Origin: Streptomyces actinomycinicus
GTDB taxonomy: Bacteria > Actinomycetota > Actinomycetes > Streptomycetales > Streptomycetaceae
DNA length: 64,000 nucleotides
Direction of reading: 5' to 3'
Assembly (NCBI RefSeq): GCF_016741775.1
Contig: NZ_JAERRK010000012.1
Location: 160,108-224,107 of the forward strand
This document shows, in pieces, positions 33,028 to 45,019 of this stretch (position 1 is the first letter of the stretch; the number at the start of each line of letters is the position of its first letter). Below the pieces are notes generated by a model. That model was not told the DNA's origin. It did no database searches and worked only from the letters and a program-made list of their open reading frames with translations. Made by a program: the position numbers and the translations under genes.

Positions 33028-34029
33028 GTGGAAGTCTCCATGACCCTGTGGGTCCTCACCATCGTGGGCCTTGCCGCCCTGATCGCCGTCGACTTCTTCA
33101 TCGGGCGCAAGCCGCACGATGTGTCGATCAAGGAAGCGGGCATCTGGACCGTCGTCTGGATCGCCCTGGCCGGCCTCTTCGGCCTCGGCCTGCTCCTCTT
33201 CGGCGGCGGACAGCCCGCCGGCGAGTTCTTCGCCGGTTTCATCACCGAGAAGTCGCTGAGCGTCGACAACCTCTTCGTCTTCGTCCTGATCATGGCGAAG
33301 TTCGCGGTGCCCAGCCAGTACCAGCAGCGCGTCCTGCTCGTCGGTGTCCTCATAGCGCTGGTCCTGCGGGCCGTCTTCATCGCCGCCGGAGCCGCGATCA
33401 TCGCCAGCTTCTCCTGGGTGTTCTACCTCTTCGGCGCCTTCCTGATCTGGACCGCCTGGAAGCTCGTCCAGGAGGCCCGCGCCGACGAGGAGGACGAGGA
33501 GTACGAGGAGAACAAGCTGCTGAAGGCCGCGGAGCGCAAGTTCGGCGTGGCCGACCGGTACCACGGCACCAGGCTGTGGATCCAGCAGAACGGCAAGCGC
33601 GTCATGACGCCGATGCTGGTCGTGATGCTGGCCATCGGCACCACCGACGTCCTGTTCGCCCTGGACTCCATCCCGGCGATCTTCGGCCTCACCCAGGACC
33701 CGTACATCGTCTTCACCGCCAACGCCTTCGCCCTGATGGGTCTGCGTCAGCTGTACTTCCTCATCGGCGGACTGCTCAGGAAGCTGGTCCACCTCTCCTA
33801 CGGTCTGTCGATCATCCTCGGCTTCATCGGCGTCAAGCTGGTGCTGCACGCCCTGCACGAGTCCGGTGTCCACGTGCCCGAGATCAGCATCCCGGTCTCC
33901 CTCGGTGTGATCTGCGCGGTCCTCGCCGTCACCACGATCACCAGCCTGATGGCCTCCAGGAAGCAAGCGGCCGCCGAGGCGGCGCGCGCCGGCGGTGAAG
34001 GTGCCGCGAAGGACACCGTCGACGCCTGA
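33028..34029 (+). CDS. TerC-family membrane protein, probable Mn2+ exporter
   Basis: 333 residues from GTG 33028, 4 nt after the GGAGG in the riboswitch. About eight membrane helices. Two acidic signature segments are visible: ITEKSLSVDNLFVFVLIM and IGTTDVLFALDSIPAIFG, the metal-coordinating inverted repeats of TerC (Alx/MeeF relatives). A charged cytosolic loop (ARADEEDEEYEENKLLKAAE) lies between. TerC proteins export Mn2+, partly to metallate secreted enzymes, in accord with the Mn2+ riboswitch upstream. It is 113 bp ahead of the ChaA-like antiporter. Confidence 0.92.
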   Translation: MEVSMTLWVLTIVGLAALIAVDFFIGRKPHDVSIKEAGIWTVVWIALAGLFGLGLLLFGGGQPAGEFFAGFITEKSLSVDNLFVFVLIMAKFAVPSQYQQRVLLVGVLIALVLRAVFIAAGAAIIASFSWVFYLFGAFLIWTAWKLVQEARADEEDEEYEENKLLKAAERKFGVADRYHGTRLWIQQNGKRVMTPMLVVMLAIGTTDVLFALDSIPAIFGLTQDPYIVFTANAFALMGLRQLYFLIGGLLRKLVHLSYGLSIILGFIGVKLVLHALHESGVHVPEISIPVSLGVICAVLAVTTITSLMASRKQAAAEAARAGGEGAAKDTVDA

Positions 34030-34142
34030 CCCCGGCACGACGCGGGCCCGGTTCCGCCGGCGCCGGGCCCGCACCGGAAAGGACGAGAGGTATCCGAAAA
34101 GAGCGGAATGCAGATCTTGTGCAGCTCTGCGACGATCGCCGC

Positions 34143-35243
34143 ATGATCACTCGGCTCCGGTCGCTCACCCGGTCATGGACGATCCTCGTGCCGGTGCTCG
34201 CCGTCGTCCTGCTGGTCTTCACCTGGGGCCGGGACCTGCCCGGTGCGGTCGTGGCCCTGGTGACGCTCGTCCTCGCCGGTGCCGTGCTGGCGGCGGTGCA
34301 CCACGCCGAGGTGATCGCCCACCGGGTCGGCGAACCCTTCGGTTCGCTGGTGCTCGCCGTCGCCGTCACGATCATCGAGGTGGCCCTGATCGTCACCCTC
34401 ATGGCGGACGGCGGCGACAAGAGTTCCACCCTGGCCCGGGACACCGTCTTCGCCGCCGTGATGATCACCTGCAACGGCATCGTCGGACTCTGCCTGCTCG
34501 TCGCCTCCCTGCGGCACGGCACGGCGGTCTTCAATCCGGAGGGCACCGGCGCGGCGCTGGCGACCGTGGCGACGCTGGCCACGCTCAGCCTGGTGCTGCC
34601 GACCTTCACGACCAGCAAGCCCGGGCCCGAGTTCTCCACGATCCAACTGACCTTCGCCGCACTGTCGTCACTGATCCTCTACGGCCTGTTCGTGACCACC
34701 CAGACCGTGCGTCACCGTGACTACTTCCTGCCCACCACCCGCGAGGGCGAGGTCATCACCGCCGACGCCCACGCCGAACCCCCGCCCGTGCGGACCGCGT
34801 GGGTCAGCCTCGGACTGCTGGGCCTGGCCCTGGTCGGGGTCGTCGGCCTGGCCAAGAGCGTCTCGCCCACGATCGAGTCGGGCGTGGCCGCGGCGGGACT
34901 GCCGCAGGCGGTCGTCGGCGTCGTCATCGCCCTGCTCGTCCTGCTGCCGGAGACGATCGCCGCACTGCGTTCCGCTCGCCGGGACCGGGTGCAGACCAGC
35001 CTCAACCTGGCCCTCGGTTCCGCGATGGCCAGCATCGGCCTGACCATCCCGGCCGTGGCCCTCGCCTCCGTCTGGCTGTCCGGGCCGCTCGTCCTCGGCC
35101 TCGGCGCGACCCACATGCTGCTGCTCGCGCTCACCGTGGTGGTCAGTTCCCTCACGGTGGTGCCCGGCCGGGCCACTCCCCTGCAGGGCGGCGTGCATCT
35201 GGTCCTCTTCGCGGCCTACCTGGAACTCGCGGTCAACCCGTGA
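34143..35243 (+). CDS. chaA: CaCA-family cation/proton antiporter (ChaA-like)
   Basis: 366 residues from ATG 34143. About eleven membrane helices in two halves with the paired Cax motifs: HRVGEPFGSLVLAVAVTIIE in the first and LLPETIAALRSARRDRVQTS, LNLALGSAMASIGLTIP in the second. It exchanges Ca2+ (or Na+/K+) for protons across the cytoplasmic membrane. The 3' end overlaps the convergent MFS gene by 11 bp (35233-35243). It follows terC, suggesting a cation-homeostasis neighbourhood. No clear ribosome binding site. Confidence 0.9.
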   Translation: MITRLRSLTRSWTILVPVLAVVLLVFTWGRDLPGAVVALVTLVLAGAVLAAVHHAEVIAHRVGEPFGSLVLAVAVTIIEVALIVTLMADGGDKSSTLARDTVFAAVMITCNGIVGLCLLVASLRHGTAVFNPEGTGAALATVATLATLSLVLPTFTTSKPGPEFSTIQLTFAALSSLILYGLFVTTQTVRHRDYFLPTTREGEVITADAHAEPPPVRTAWVSLGLLGLALVGVVGLAKSVSPTIESGVAAAGLPQAVVGVVIALLVLLPETIAALRSARRDRVQTSLNLALGSAMASIGLTIPAVALASVWLSGPLVLGLGATHMLLLALTVVVSSLTVVPGRATPLQGGVHLVLFAAYLELAVNP

Positions 35244-36537
35244 CCGGCTCCACCGCCGCCACGGGTACCGGCCGTGTCTCGGGCAGCAGCGCGAAGCAGA
35301 CCAGGCTGAGCAGTGCGATGCCGGTCAGATAGACCCCCACGCCCCACGGGACCCGTCCGCCCCGCTCCGCGAGCGCCGTGGCCACGACCGGGGTTAGCGC
35401 GCCGCCGAGGACCCCGCCGAGGTTGTAGCCCACGGCGGCGCCCGTGCAGCGCACCCGTGCCTCGTACAGCTCCGGCAGATAGGCCGCGATCACCGCGAAC
35501 ATGGTCACGAAGGCGAGCAGGGCGCCCAGGATGGCGAGGAACATCAGCAGCGGCTCGCCGGTCGCCAGCAGCGCCACCATCGGGAGCATCCACAGGACGC
35601 AGGCCGTGCAGCCCGTCAGACACATCGGGCGGCGTCCGTAGCGGTCGCCGAGCAGCGCCATGAGCGGGGTGAGTGCTCCCTTCACGACCACCGCGGCCAT
35701 GATGCACGTCAGCATGACCGTCCGGCTCACCCCGAGCCGTTCCGTCGCGTACGCCAGGGACCAGGTCGTCACCGCGTAGAACACGGCGTAACCGACGGCC
35801 AGCGCCCCGGCCGTGAGCAGCACCAGCCGCCCGTGGTGCCGTACGACCTCGACGAGCGGCACACGCGCGTGGTCGTCGATCTCCAGGAACCGGGGGCTCT
35901 CCGCGAGCGACGAGCGCAGCCACAGACCGGCCAGTGCGAGCACGCCGGCCGCCCAGAAGGGCACGCGCCAGCCCCACCGTGCGAACTCGGCGTCGGACAG
36001 CGCCGCCGACAGCACGAGCATCACCCCGTTGGCCAGTACGAAGCCGAACGCAGGTCCCACCTGCGGGAAGCTCGACCACAGGGCACGCCGCCGCGCGGGC
36101 GCGTGCTCGGCGGTGAGCAGCACCGCCCCGCCCCACTCGCCGCCGAGCCCCAGGCCCTGCAGAAAGCGCAGGACAAGCAGCAGTACGGGGGCGGCGACAC
36201 CGATCGCCCCGTACGACGGCACGCAGCCGACCGCGACCGTGGAGGCGCCGGTGAGCAGCAGTGAGACGACGAGCACCGGTCGTCGCCCGTGCCGGTCCCC
36301 GATGTGCCCGAACAGCACCGAGCCCAGCGGCCGGGCCACGAACCCCACCCCGAACGTCCCGAACGCCGCGAGCGTCCCGGCGACAGGTGAGAACGTCGGG
36401 AAGAACAGCGGCCCCAGAACCAGGGCCGCTGCGGTGCCGTAGACGAAGAAGTCGTAGAACTCGATCGCCGTCCCGGCGAGTGAGGCGGCGGCGAGCCGCA
36501 GCATGGACGGTGTGCTCACGGAGCGTGCAGGGCGCAT
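35233..36537 (-). CDS. MFS transporter, metabolite:H+ symporter (MHS) type
   Basis: 434 residues, twelve predicted helices. Family signatures: ASLAGTAIEFYDFFVYGTAA at helix 1, GHIGDRHGRRPVLV between helices 2 and 3, RFLQGLGLGGEWGGAVLLTA in helix 4, and the second-half repeat ALLGDRYGRRPM. The MHS subfamily imports organic acids and osmolytes such as citrate, alpha-ketoglutarate or shikimate. The substrate cannot be read, but the divergent neighbour is aroQ. Start 36537 has no ribosome binding site; GTG at codon 7 is an alternative. Confidence 0.9.
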   Translation of the reverse strand: MRPARSVSTPSMLRLAAASLAGTAIEFYDFFVYGTAAALVLGPLFFPTFSPVAGTLAAFGTFGVGFVARPLGSVLFGHIGDRHGRRPVLVVSLLLTGASTVAVGCVPSYGAIGVAAPVLLLVLRFLQGLGLGGEWGGAVLLTAEHAPARRRALWSSFPQVGPAFGFVLANGVMLVLSAALSDAEFARWGWRVPFWAAGVLALAGLWLRSSLAESPRFLEIDDHARVPLVEVVRHHGRLVLLTAGALAVGYAVFYAVTTWSLAYATERLGVSRTVMLTCIMAAVVVKGALTPLMALLGDRYGRRPMCLTGCTACVLWMLPMVALLATGEPLLMFLAILGALLAFVTMFAVIAAYLPELYEARVRCTGAAVGYNLGGVLGGALTPVVATALAERGGRVPWGVGVYLTGIALLSLVCFALLPETRPVPVAAVEPVTG

Positions 36538-36712
36538 ATTGCGTCAACTACCCGTAGTGATCAAGAGTTACGGGGGCGTACAGGAGTGATCACGGGCCCG
36601 GAGTGCACGCCGTGGTGAGGGCGCGCACGGCACACCGCCCGCCCCGGCCACCGTGATAGACCGGGTGCGAGCAGCGGTCGTCGACGTACCGCCCCGAAGG
36701 ACCGGAGGAACC

Positions 36713-37186
36713 GTGCCCCGCACCCTGGCCAACGCCCCGATCATGATCCTCAACGGGCCCAACCTGAACCTGCTCGGCCAGCGCCAGCCCGAGATCTACG
36801 GCAGGGACACGCTGGCCGACGTGGAGGCGATGTGCGCCAAGGCGGCAGCGGTGCACGGCGGCACGGTGGACCTCCGGCAGTCCAACCACGAGGGCGAACT
36901 GGTCGACTGGATCCACGAGGCACGGCTGAACCACTGCGGGATCGTCATCAACCCGGGTGCCTACTCGCACACCTCGGTCGCGCTCCTGGATGCGCTCAAC
37001 ACCTGTGACGGCATGCCGGTGTTGGAGGTGCACATCTCCAACATCCACCAGCGGGAGTCGTTCCGGCACCACTCCTATGTCTCGCTGCGTGCCGACGGCG
37101 TGATCGCCGGCTGCGGGGTGCAGGGCTACGTGTTCGGCGTGGAACGGGTCGCGGCCCTGCTGGGGGCGGCACAAGCCGACGCGTAG
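36713..37186 (+). CDS. aroQ: Type II 3-dehydroquinate dehydratase
   Basis: 157 residues from GTG 36713 with GGAGGAA 5 nt upstream. It dehydrates 3-dehydroquinate to 3-dehydroshikimate (shikimate pathway or quinate use), normally as a dodecamer. The active-site residues known for the Streptomyces enzyme are present: R24, Y29 (PEIYGRD), N80 (VINPGAYSH) and H107 (LEVHISNIHQRE). No other aro gene is adjacent. It is divergent from the MFS transporter, which might carry quinate or shikimate-like acids (inference). Confidence 0.96.
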   Translation: MPRTLANAPIMILNGPNLNLLGQRQPEIYGRDTLADVEAMCAKAAAVHGGTVDLRQSNHEGELVDWIHEARLNHCGIVINPGAYSHTSVALLDALNTCDGMPVLEVHISNIHQRESFRHHSYVSLRADGVIAGCGVQGYVFGVERVAALLGAAQADA

Positions 37187-37242
37187 CCCCCCGCACGCAT
37201 GCCCTGCGGGGTGGCCCCGGGGGCGCATGGCCTGGGGCGCGG

Positions 37243-38043
37243 CTACAGTCGGCCCGCCTCGACGATCCGCCGCAGGAAGCGTCGTGTGCGGTCCTGCTGC
37301 GGGTCGGCGAAGACCTCTTCGGCGGTGCCGCGCTCCAGCACGACCCCGCCGTCGAGGAAGCACACCTGGTCGGCGACGTCCCGCGCGAAGCCCATCTCGT
37401 GTGTCGCCAGCACCATGGTCATGCCCTCGTCCTTCAGACCGCGCACCACCTCCAGCACCTCGCCCACGAGTTCGGGGTCGAGGGCGGCCGTGATCTCGTC
37501 CAGCAGCAACAGCCGGGGACGCACGGCGAGCGCCCGTGCGATCGCCACACGCTGCTGCTGGCCGCCGCTGAGCCGGTCGGGGTATGCATCAGCCTTGCCG
37601 GCGAGTCCGAGGCGCTCCAGCAGCTCCCTGGCCCGTTCCTCGGCCTCCCCCCGGGAGACGCCGTGCACCCGGCGCGGGGCGAGCGTGATGTTGTCGACCA
37701 CGGTCATGTGCGGGAAGAGGTTGTACGCCTGGAAGACGACGCCGATCCGGCGCCGTACCGCGTCCTGGTCGACGCGCGGGTCCGTGATCTCCTCGTCGTC
37801 CAGCCAGATCGCGCCGTCGTCGATCTCCTCCAGGAGGTTGGCGCACCGCAGCAGCGTGGACTTGCCCGAGCCGGAGGCGCCGATCAGCGCGGTGACCGTG
37901 TGCGGGGCGACTTCCAGATCGACGTCCCGCAGGACGACCGCCCCACCGAAGGTCTTGCGGACGGACTCCATGCGCAGAACGGGCGCGTTGCTCAGGGGCG
38001 TGCTCACGGGCTTGCTCTCGGCTGTGTTCTCGTTCGTGCTCAC
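37243..38043 (-). CDS. Polar amino-acid ABC transporter, ATP-binding protein
   Basis: 266 residues from GTG 38043 (GGAAGGA upstream). Walker A GASGSGKST, Q-loop VFQAYNLFPHMTV, signature LSGGQQQRVAIARALA, Walker B LLLLDEITAALDPE, switch His in LATHEMGFARDVA. This is the GlnQ/HisP pattern for polar amino-acid import. Last gene of a three-gene operon, 19 bp after the permease. A short charged N-terminal extension precedes the core. Confidence 0.93.
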   Translation of the reverse strand: MSTNENTAESKPVSTPLSNAPVLRMESVRKTFGGAVVLRDVDLEVAPHTVTALIGASGSGKSTLLRCANLLEEIDDGAIWLDDEEITDPRVDQDAVRRRIGVVFQAYNLFPHMTVVDNITLAPRRVHGVSRGEAEERARELLERLGLAGKADAYPDRLSGGQQQRVAIARALAVRPRLLLLDEITAALDPELVGEVLEVVRGLKDEGMTMVLATHEMGFARDVADQVCFLDGGVVLERGTAEEVFADPQQDRTRRFLRRIVEAGRL

Positions 38044-38062
38044 AGGGATCCTTCCCGGGTGC

Positions 38063-38974
38063 TCACAGAGATCCTCCTTGAGCCCGCTGCCGGTCCATCC
38101 GGGCCGTCACCCAGTCCGTGAACCGGGTCATCGGGATGGTCAGCGCCACGAACACCAGCCCGGCGACGACGTACGGCGTGTAGTTCAGACTGCGGCCCGC
38201 GATGATGTCGGCCGCGCGCACGGCGTCCACCGCACCGCCGATCGACACCAGACCGGTGTCCTTCTGCAGCGACACCAGGTCGTTGAGCAGCGGCGGCACC
38301 TGCCGGCGCACCGCCTGCGGCAGCACGACATGGCGCAGCGTCTGCCGGTTGGACAGGCCCAGAGAGCGGGCCGCCGCACGCTGCGAGGGGTGGATGGACT
38401 CGATGCCGGCCCGGAACACCTCCGCCACGTACGCCGAGTAGGTCAGCGTCAGCGCCGTACCGCCCAGCAGCACCGGATCGACCGTCACGCCCTGCAGCCG
38501 CAACGCCGGGACGCCCAGGACCACGATCATCAGGTTGATGATCAGCGGCAGTCCGCGGAAGAAGTCCGTGTACGCCGCAGCCAGCACCCGGAGCGGGAAG
38601 AACACCGGCCCGCGCAGTGTCCGCGCCACGGCGATCAGCATGCCGAGAACCAGCACGGCGACACCGCACACCAGCATCAGGCGCACGTTCAGCCAGAGTC
38701 CTTCGACGACCTTCGGGAGCGCCTCGCGCGCGTAGTGGGCGCTGAAGAAGGTTTCCCTGGTGCGCGGCCAGCCCGGGGCGCCGACGACGACCAGGCAGAG
38801 CACGGCGGCCGTGACGAGCGTCGAGACGGCCGCGACCGCCGTGGCCCGGCGGGCACGCGCGCGTCGGTACCGCTCGCGTTCCAGGCGCCGCTCGGAGGGC
38901 ACGTAGGCGTCACCGGCGCCCCCGGACCTCCCGGCCGCGCCCTCCCGGGGCGGGTCCCCCTTGGTGACCGTCAC
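38063..38974 (-). CDS. Polar amino-acid ABC transporter, permease
   Basis: 303 residues; GTG start overlaps the binding-protein stop (GTGA, 38971-38974). After a basic cytosolic N-terminus there is one extra helix and the HisM/GlnP-type permease core with five helices. The EAA loop is visible in AEVFRAGIESIHPSQRAAARSLG, where it contacts the ATPase. YTDFFRGLPLIINLMIV is also typical. The ligand follows the binding protein and is not identified. Confidence 0.92.
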   Translation of the reverse strand: MTVTKGDPPREGAAGRSGGAGDAYVPSERRLERERYRRARARRATAVAAVSTLVTAAVLCLVVVGAPGWPRTRETFFSAHYAREALPKVVEGLWLNVRLMLVCGVAVLVLGMLIAVARTLRGPVFFPLRVLAAAYTDFFRGLPLIINLMIVVLGVPALRLQGVTVDPVLLGGTALTLTYSAYVAEVFRAGIESIHPSQRAAARSLGLSNRQTLRHVVLPQAVRRQVPPLLNDLVSLQKDTGLVSIGGAVDAVRAADIIAGRSLNYTPYVVAGLVFVALTIPMTRFTDWVTARMDRQRAQGGSL

Positions 38975-39855
38975 TTGAGCACCGGGGCGTCGACGGCCTC
39001 CGACAGCCATTGCTTCTCGATCCCGGCCAGCGTGCCGTCCTTGCGCAGGGCGTCGACGGCGCCGGACACGCACGAGGTCAGCGCGCTGCCCTTGTCGAGC
39101 ACGAGACCGAACTGCTCGGGCGCGCCGCCCTGGTTCTCGAACTGGCCGACGATCTTCGCGTTCGTCACCTCGGCGGCGGTGATGTAGAACGCGGTCGGCA
39201 GATCGGTGACGACGGCGTCGACCTGACCGTTCTTCAGCGCGGACTTGGCCTGGTCGTTCTTGGCGTAGACGGCGGCGTCCTGCTCCGGCTTCACCACGTC
39301 GCTGATGTAGTCGAGGCTCGTGGTGCCCACCTGGGCGCCCAGCTTCAGCTTCTTCAAGTCCGTGATGCTCGCCGCCGTGGCTGCCTTGCCGCCCTTCAGC
39401 GCGATGACGGCCTGGCGCACGTCGTAGTAGCCGGTGGAGAAGTCCACGGCCTTCCTGCGCTCCGTGCTGATCGACACCTGGTTGACGTCGAAGTCGAAGG
39501 TCTTCGCACCCGGTGCGAACGCCTTGTTGAACGGCACCTTCTGCCATACGACCGCGTTCTTGCCGTACCCCAGCCGCTTCGCCACGGCGTAGGCGACCGC
39601 CGACTCGAAGCCCTTGCCGTTGGCGGGCTCGCCGTCCTTGAACCACGGCTCGTACGCCGGCTCGTCGGTCGCGATCGTGAGCTTCCCGGACGTCTTGGTC
39701 GCCAACTTGCCCTGGGCGCAGTTCTTGCCGGCCGTCCCGGAGGGGGACGCCGAAGCCTCGTCCTCGGGCTGCGGAGCGCAGCCGACGGCGGTGGCGAGCA
39801 GGGCTACGGTGGCGGCGGCTACTGCGCGGCGCAGGGCGCGGGGGGCAGGATGCAT
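38971..39855 (-). CDS. Polar amino-acid ABC transporter, substrate-binding lipoprotein
   Basis: 294 residues from ATG 39855. A lipoprotein signal peptide (RRAVAAATVALLATAVGCAP) has a lipobox ending in cysteine. The periplasmic-binding-protein family 3 fold follows: LTIATDEPAYEPWFKDGEPA, GFESAVAYAVAKRLGY, DFDVNQVSISTERRKAVDFS, LGAQVGTTSLDYISDVVKP. A Ser/Gly linker and an N-terminal C (GKNCAQGKL) may pair with the late Cys (LTSCVSGAVDALRKDG). First gene of the transporter operon. The ribosome binding site is weak. Confidence 0.92.
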   Translation of the reverse strand: MHPAPRALRRAVAAATVALLATAVGCAPQPEDEASASPSGTAGKNCAQGKLATKTSGKLTIATDEPAYEPWFKDGEPANGKGFESAVAYAVAKRLGYGKNAVVWQKVPFNKAFAPGAKTFDFDVNQVSISTERRKAVDFSTGYYDVRQAVIALKGGKAATAASITDLKKLKLGAQVGTTSLDYISDVVKPEQDAAVYAKNDQAKSALKNGQVDAVVTDLPTAFYITAAEVTNAKIVGQFENQGGAPEQFGLVLDKGSALTSCVSGAVDALRKDGTLAGIEKQWLSEAVDAPVLK

Positions 39856-40257
39856 GGCCGGAGAGTGGCAGCGAAAACGGCGTCTGTCCATGTCACGACG
39901 GTCGTTGTCCGCATACTGGGAACGGGTGTTGCGGCCGTGTGAACGCGGATGAATGCACGTCACGCGCGCGTGCCGAAGCCCGGGCCGCCGGCCGAGGGCG
40001 GGGTTGGAGACCGGCGGCCCCTGCCGCCCAGGAGCCGTCATCCTGTGCGGGGCTGCTACCAGTTGACTGCGCGGCACCGGCCGGCGGGAGCGCGCACGCG
40101 TAGCGGAAGCGTGCGAAACGTTCACACGGGGCGCGCAATGCGAGCCGTACGCCGGGCGCGTGCGCCGGTCCCGGGCTCACTTCCCGAACCGAGAACACCA
40201 CCCGCGTCCCGAACCGAGAACTCACCACCGCGTCCCGAACCGGGAACTCACCACCCG
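39856..40257. repeat. Intergenic region ending in three 25-26 bp tandem repeats
   Basis: 39856-40180 shows no convincing gene. From 40182 the unit TCCCGAACCGAGAAC recurs at 40207 and 40233 with CACCACCCGCG spacers, continuing into the last codons of the convergently placed MBL gene (stop at 40248). The region probably contains the binding-protein gene's promoter on the left. Confidence 0.7.
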
Positions 40258-40904
40258 CGCGCGTGCCACTCCGGCAGGTGCGGCCGTTCCGCGCCCAGCG
40301 TGGTGTCGTTGCCGTGCCCTGGGTACACCCACGTCTCGTCCGGCAGCGCCGCGAAGATCTTCGTCTCCACGTCGTGGATCAGGCTCGCGAACGCCTTCGG
40401 GTCCTTGCGCGTGTTGCCGACGCCGCCGGGGAAGAGACAGTCGCCGGTGAAGACGTGCGGGTGGCCGTGCGGGTCGTCGTAGACCAGCGCGATGGAGCCG
40501 GGCGTGTGCCCGACCAGGTGGCGCGCGGTGAGTTCCACCCGGCCCACCCGGATCACGTCACCGTCGTCGACCAGCACGTCGGTGGGCACCGGGATGCCGG
40601 AGGCGTCGTCGCGGCCCGCGTAGGTACGCGCGCGTGTGGCGGCCACGACCTCGGCGAGCGCCTGCCAGTGGTCCCCATGCTGGTGCGTGGTGACGACGGA
40701 CGCGATGCCGTCGTCACCGATCATGCCGAGGAGCGTCCCCGCCTCGTTGGCGGCGTCGATCAGAAGCTGCTCGTCGGTGGCCCGGCAGCGCAGCAGATAG
40801 GCGTTGTTGTCCATCGGGCCGACCGCGATCTTGGTGATCATCAGGTCTTTCAGCTCGTGCACGTCCGCCGGTCCGCCGACCCTGACCTCTCCGGAGTACG
40901 TCAT
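40248..40904 (-). CDS. MBL-fold metallo-hydrolase (glyoxalase II-like)
   Basis: 218 residues. The di-metal site is visible: THQHGDHWQ (HxHxDH), later His in HTPGSIALVY, the bridging Asp in FTGDCLFPGG and the C-terminal His in VYPGHGNDTT. The GloB-like order suggests a thioester hydrolase or related enzyme. It is 78 bp downstream of the mycothiol-dependent isomerase gene on the same strand, which suggests a mycothiol-adduct substrate (inference). M22 (MITKIAVGPM) is an alternative start. Confidence 0.88.
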   Translation of the reverse strand: MTYSGEVRVGGPADVHELKDLMITKIAVGPMDNNAYLLRCRATDEQLLIDAANEAGTLLGMIGDDGIASVVTTHQHGDHWQALAEVVAATRARTYAGRDDASGIPVPTDVLVDDGDVIRVGRVELTARHLVGHTPGSIALVYDDPHGHPHVFTGDCLFPGGVGNTRKDPKAFASLIHDVETKIFAALPDETWVYPGHGNDTTLGAERPHLPEWHARGW

Positions 40905-40982
40905 GGCGATCAGCCTATAGCGCAGGGGCGCCGGCGGACGGCTGTAGCGCTGCGGAGGGCTGTGGTGCCACCGACGCCGCCG

Positions 40983-41669
40983 CTACAGCGGGGGCAGCTT
41001 CGGCAGCGTCCCGCCCTGCGTGTCCAGTGCCGCCCCGTCGCGGCGCCCGGCGAGCCAGCCCACCAGGTCCGCCGGCCGGCCGGTCACCGTGACCTCGGGT
41101 GCGTCCGCCTCGCGCCCGGTGGTCCACGCGCGCGTGCCGTCCGTGACGCGGGTCGCCGGGACGTCGGCGTGACCGGAGAAACGGTCCGTGAGGAAGTCGG
41201 TCTCCCGTTCGAGGAACTCCGCCGGAAGATCGTCGAGCTCGTATCCGATCCCGAGGTCGACGTGGTGCAGCTCCACCTCCACCCACCGCCGGAACGGCAC
41301 CCGGGACGCGGAGTCGGTGATCCCGTGGCGCAGCTCCACGGTGCGCGTCCAGTCCGCGGGGGCGTCCCCGGCCGCCTGGAAGCGGCCCGCGCTCTCGCGC
41401 AGGTCGGTGACGTGCGCCTCCAGGGTCCGCGAGGCGTCGCGCTCGATGTCGGCGTCGCGCTGCGCGGCGCTCGCGTACATGGGACGGCCCTCCAGGACGT
41501 TCACCAGGGCGTCCGCGTTGCGGGCGAGGTGGGCGAGGACGTGGCCGCGACTCCAGCCCGGAAGCCGTGACGGCTCGGCGAGCGAGACGTTGTCCATTTT
41601 GGCGACCGCGGTCAGGAGCCGATCGGTCGCTTCACGTACACAGGCCAGGTCATGAACGTGATCCATCAT
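40983..41669 (-). CDS. Maleylpyruvate isomerase family, mycothiol-dependent enzyme
   Basis: 228 residues from ATG 41669. The DinB-like helical bundle has the MDMPI signature LPGWSRGHVLAHLARNADAL, and VEVELHHVDLGIGYELDDLP gives the conserved His/Glu zinc ligands. The C-terminal SCP2-like half (VTVTGRPADLVGWLAGRRDG) is present. It uses mycothiol, the actinobacterial low-molecular-weight thiol, as cofactor; the actual substrate is unknown. Divergent from uvrA. A TAGGGT -10 lies 7 nt before the ATG, so the transcript is probably leaderless. Confidence 0.9.
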   Translation of the reverse strand: MMDHVHDLACVREATDRLLTAVAKMDNVSLAEPSRLPGWSRGHVLAHLARNADALVNVLEGRPMYASAAQRDADIERDASRTLEAHVTDLRESAGRFQAAGDAPADWTRTVELRHGITDSASRVPFRRWVEVELHHVDLGIGYELDDLPAEFLERETDFLTDRFSGHADVPATRVTDGTRAWTTGREADAPEVTVTGRPADLVGWLAGRRDGAALDTQGGTLPKLPPL

Positions 41670-41676
41670 GGCGCCG

Positions 41677-41682
41677 ACCCTA
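41677..41682 (-). promoter_or_regulatory. Predicted -10 (TAGGGT) of the mycothiol-dependent isomerase gene
   Basis: TAGGGT on the minus strand ends 7 nt before the ATG; no ribosome binding site is present, so the mRNA is probably leaderless. No strong -35 element is seen. Confidence 0.4.
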
Positions 41683-41814
41683 GTCCGGCCACCCCTTCGG
41701 GTGAAGGTGCCCGACCACGTCCGTAAATCGAAAGCCCGTGCTATATCGTCGAAGGTGGCGTCGGGCATGCTGGATGGTCGGGGGTTGTTATGCAACCGGG
41801 CAATCCGACCGGCG

Positions 41815-41837
41815 TTGTCAGTGGCTCCCCCTAGTCT
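41815..41837 (+). promoter_or_regulatory. PafBC-type promoter of uvrA
   Basis: TTGTCAGTG (41815-41823), 8 nt (41824-41831), TAGTCT (41832-41837). The predicted start near 41844 gives a leader of about 50 nt to the GTG at 41894. Upstream at about 41794-41808 a small inverted repeat GGTTG-5 nt-CAACC is present. Confidence 0.8.
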
Positions 41838-41893
41838 GAAGAAGCACGGGGGCCCCGCCCCTGTCACTTCTCTCAAGAAAGGTGCGGACCGGC

Positions 41894-44917
<3,024 letters not shown>

Positions 44918-45019
44918 CGTCCGACCGGAGGGCGGCTACGACACCCTCCCGTCACGACGTCCGGTCACGGCGTCACGGCGGCTTGGTGGCACGCCACGTG
45001 ACGGCACATCAAAAAGGCA

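Noticed and set aside
41700..41893. LexA (SOS) box before uvrA
   Set aside because: No GAAC-N4-GTTC-like palindrome found before uvrA, uvrB or uvrC; the PafBC-type motif explains damage control better.
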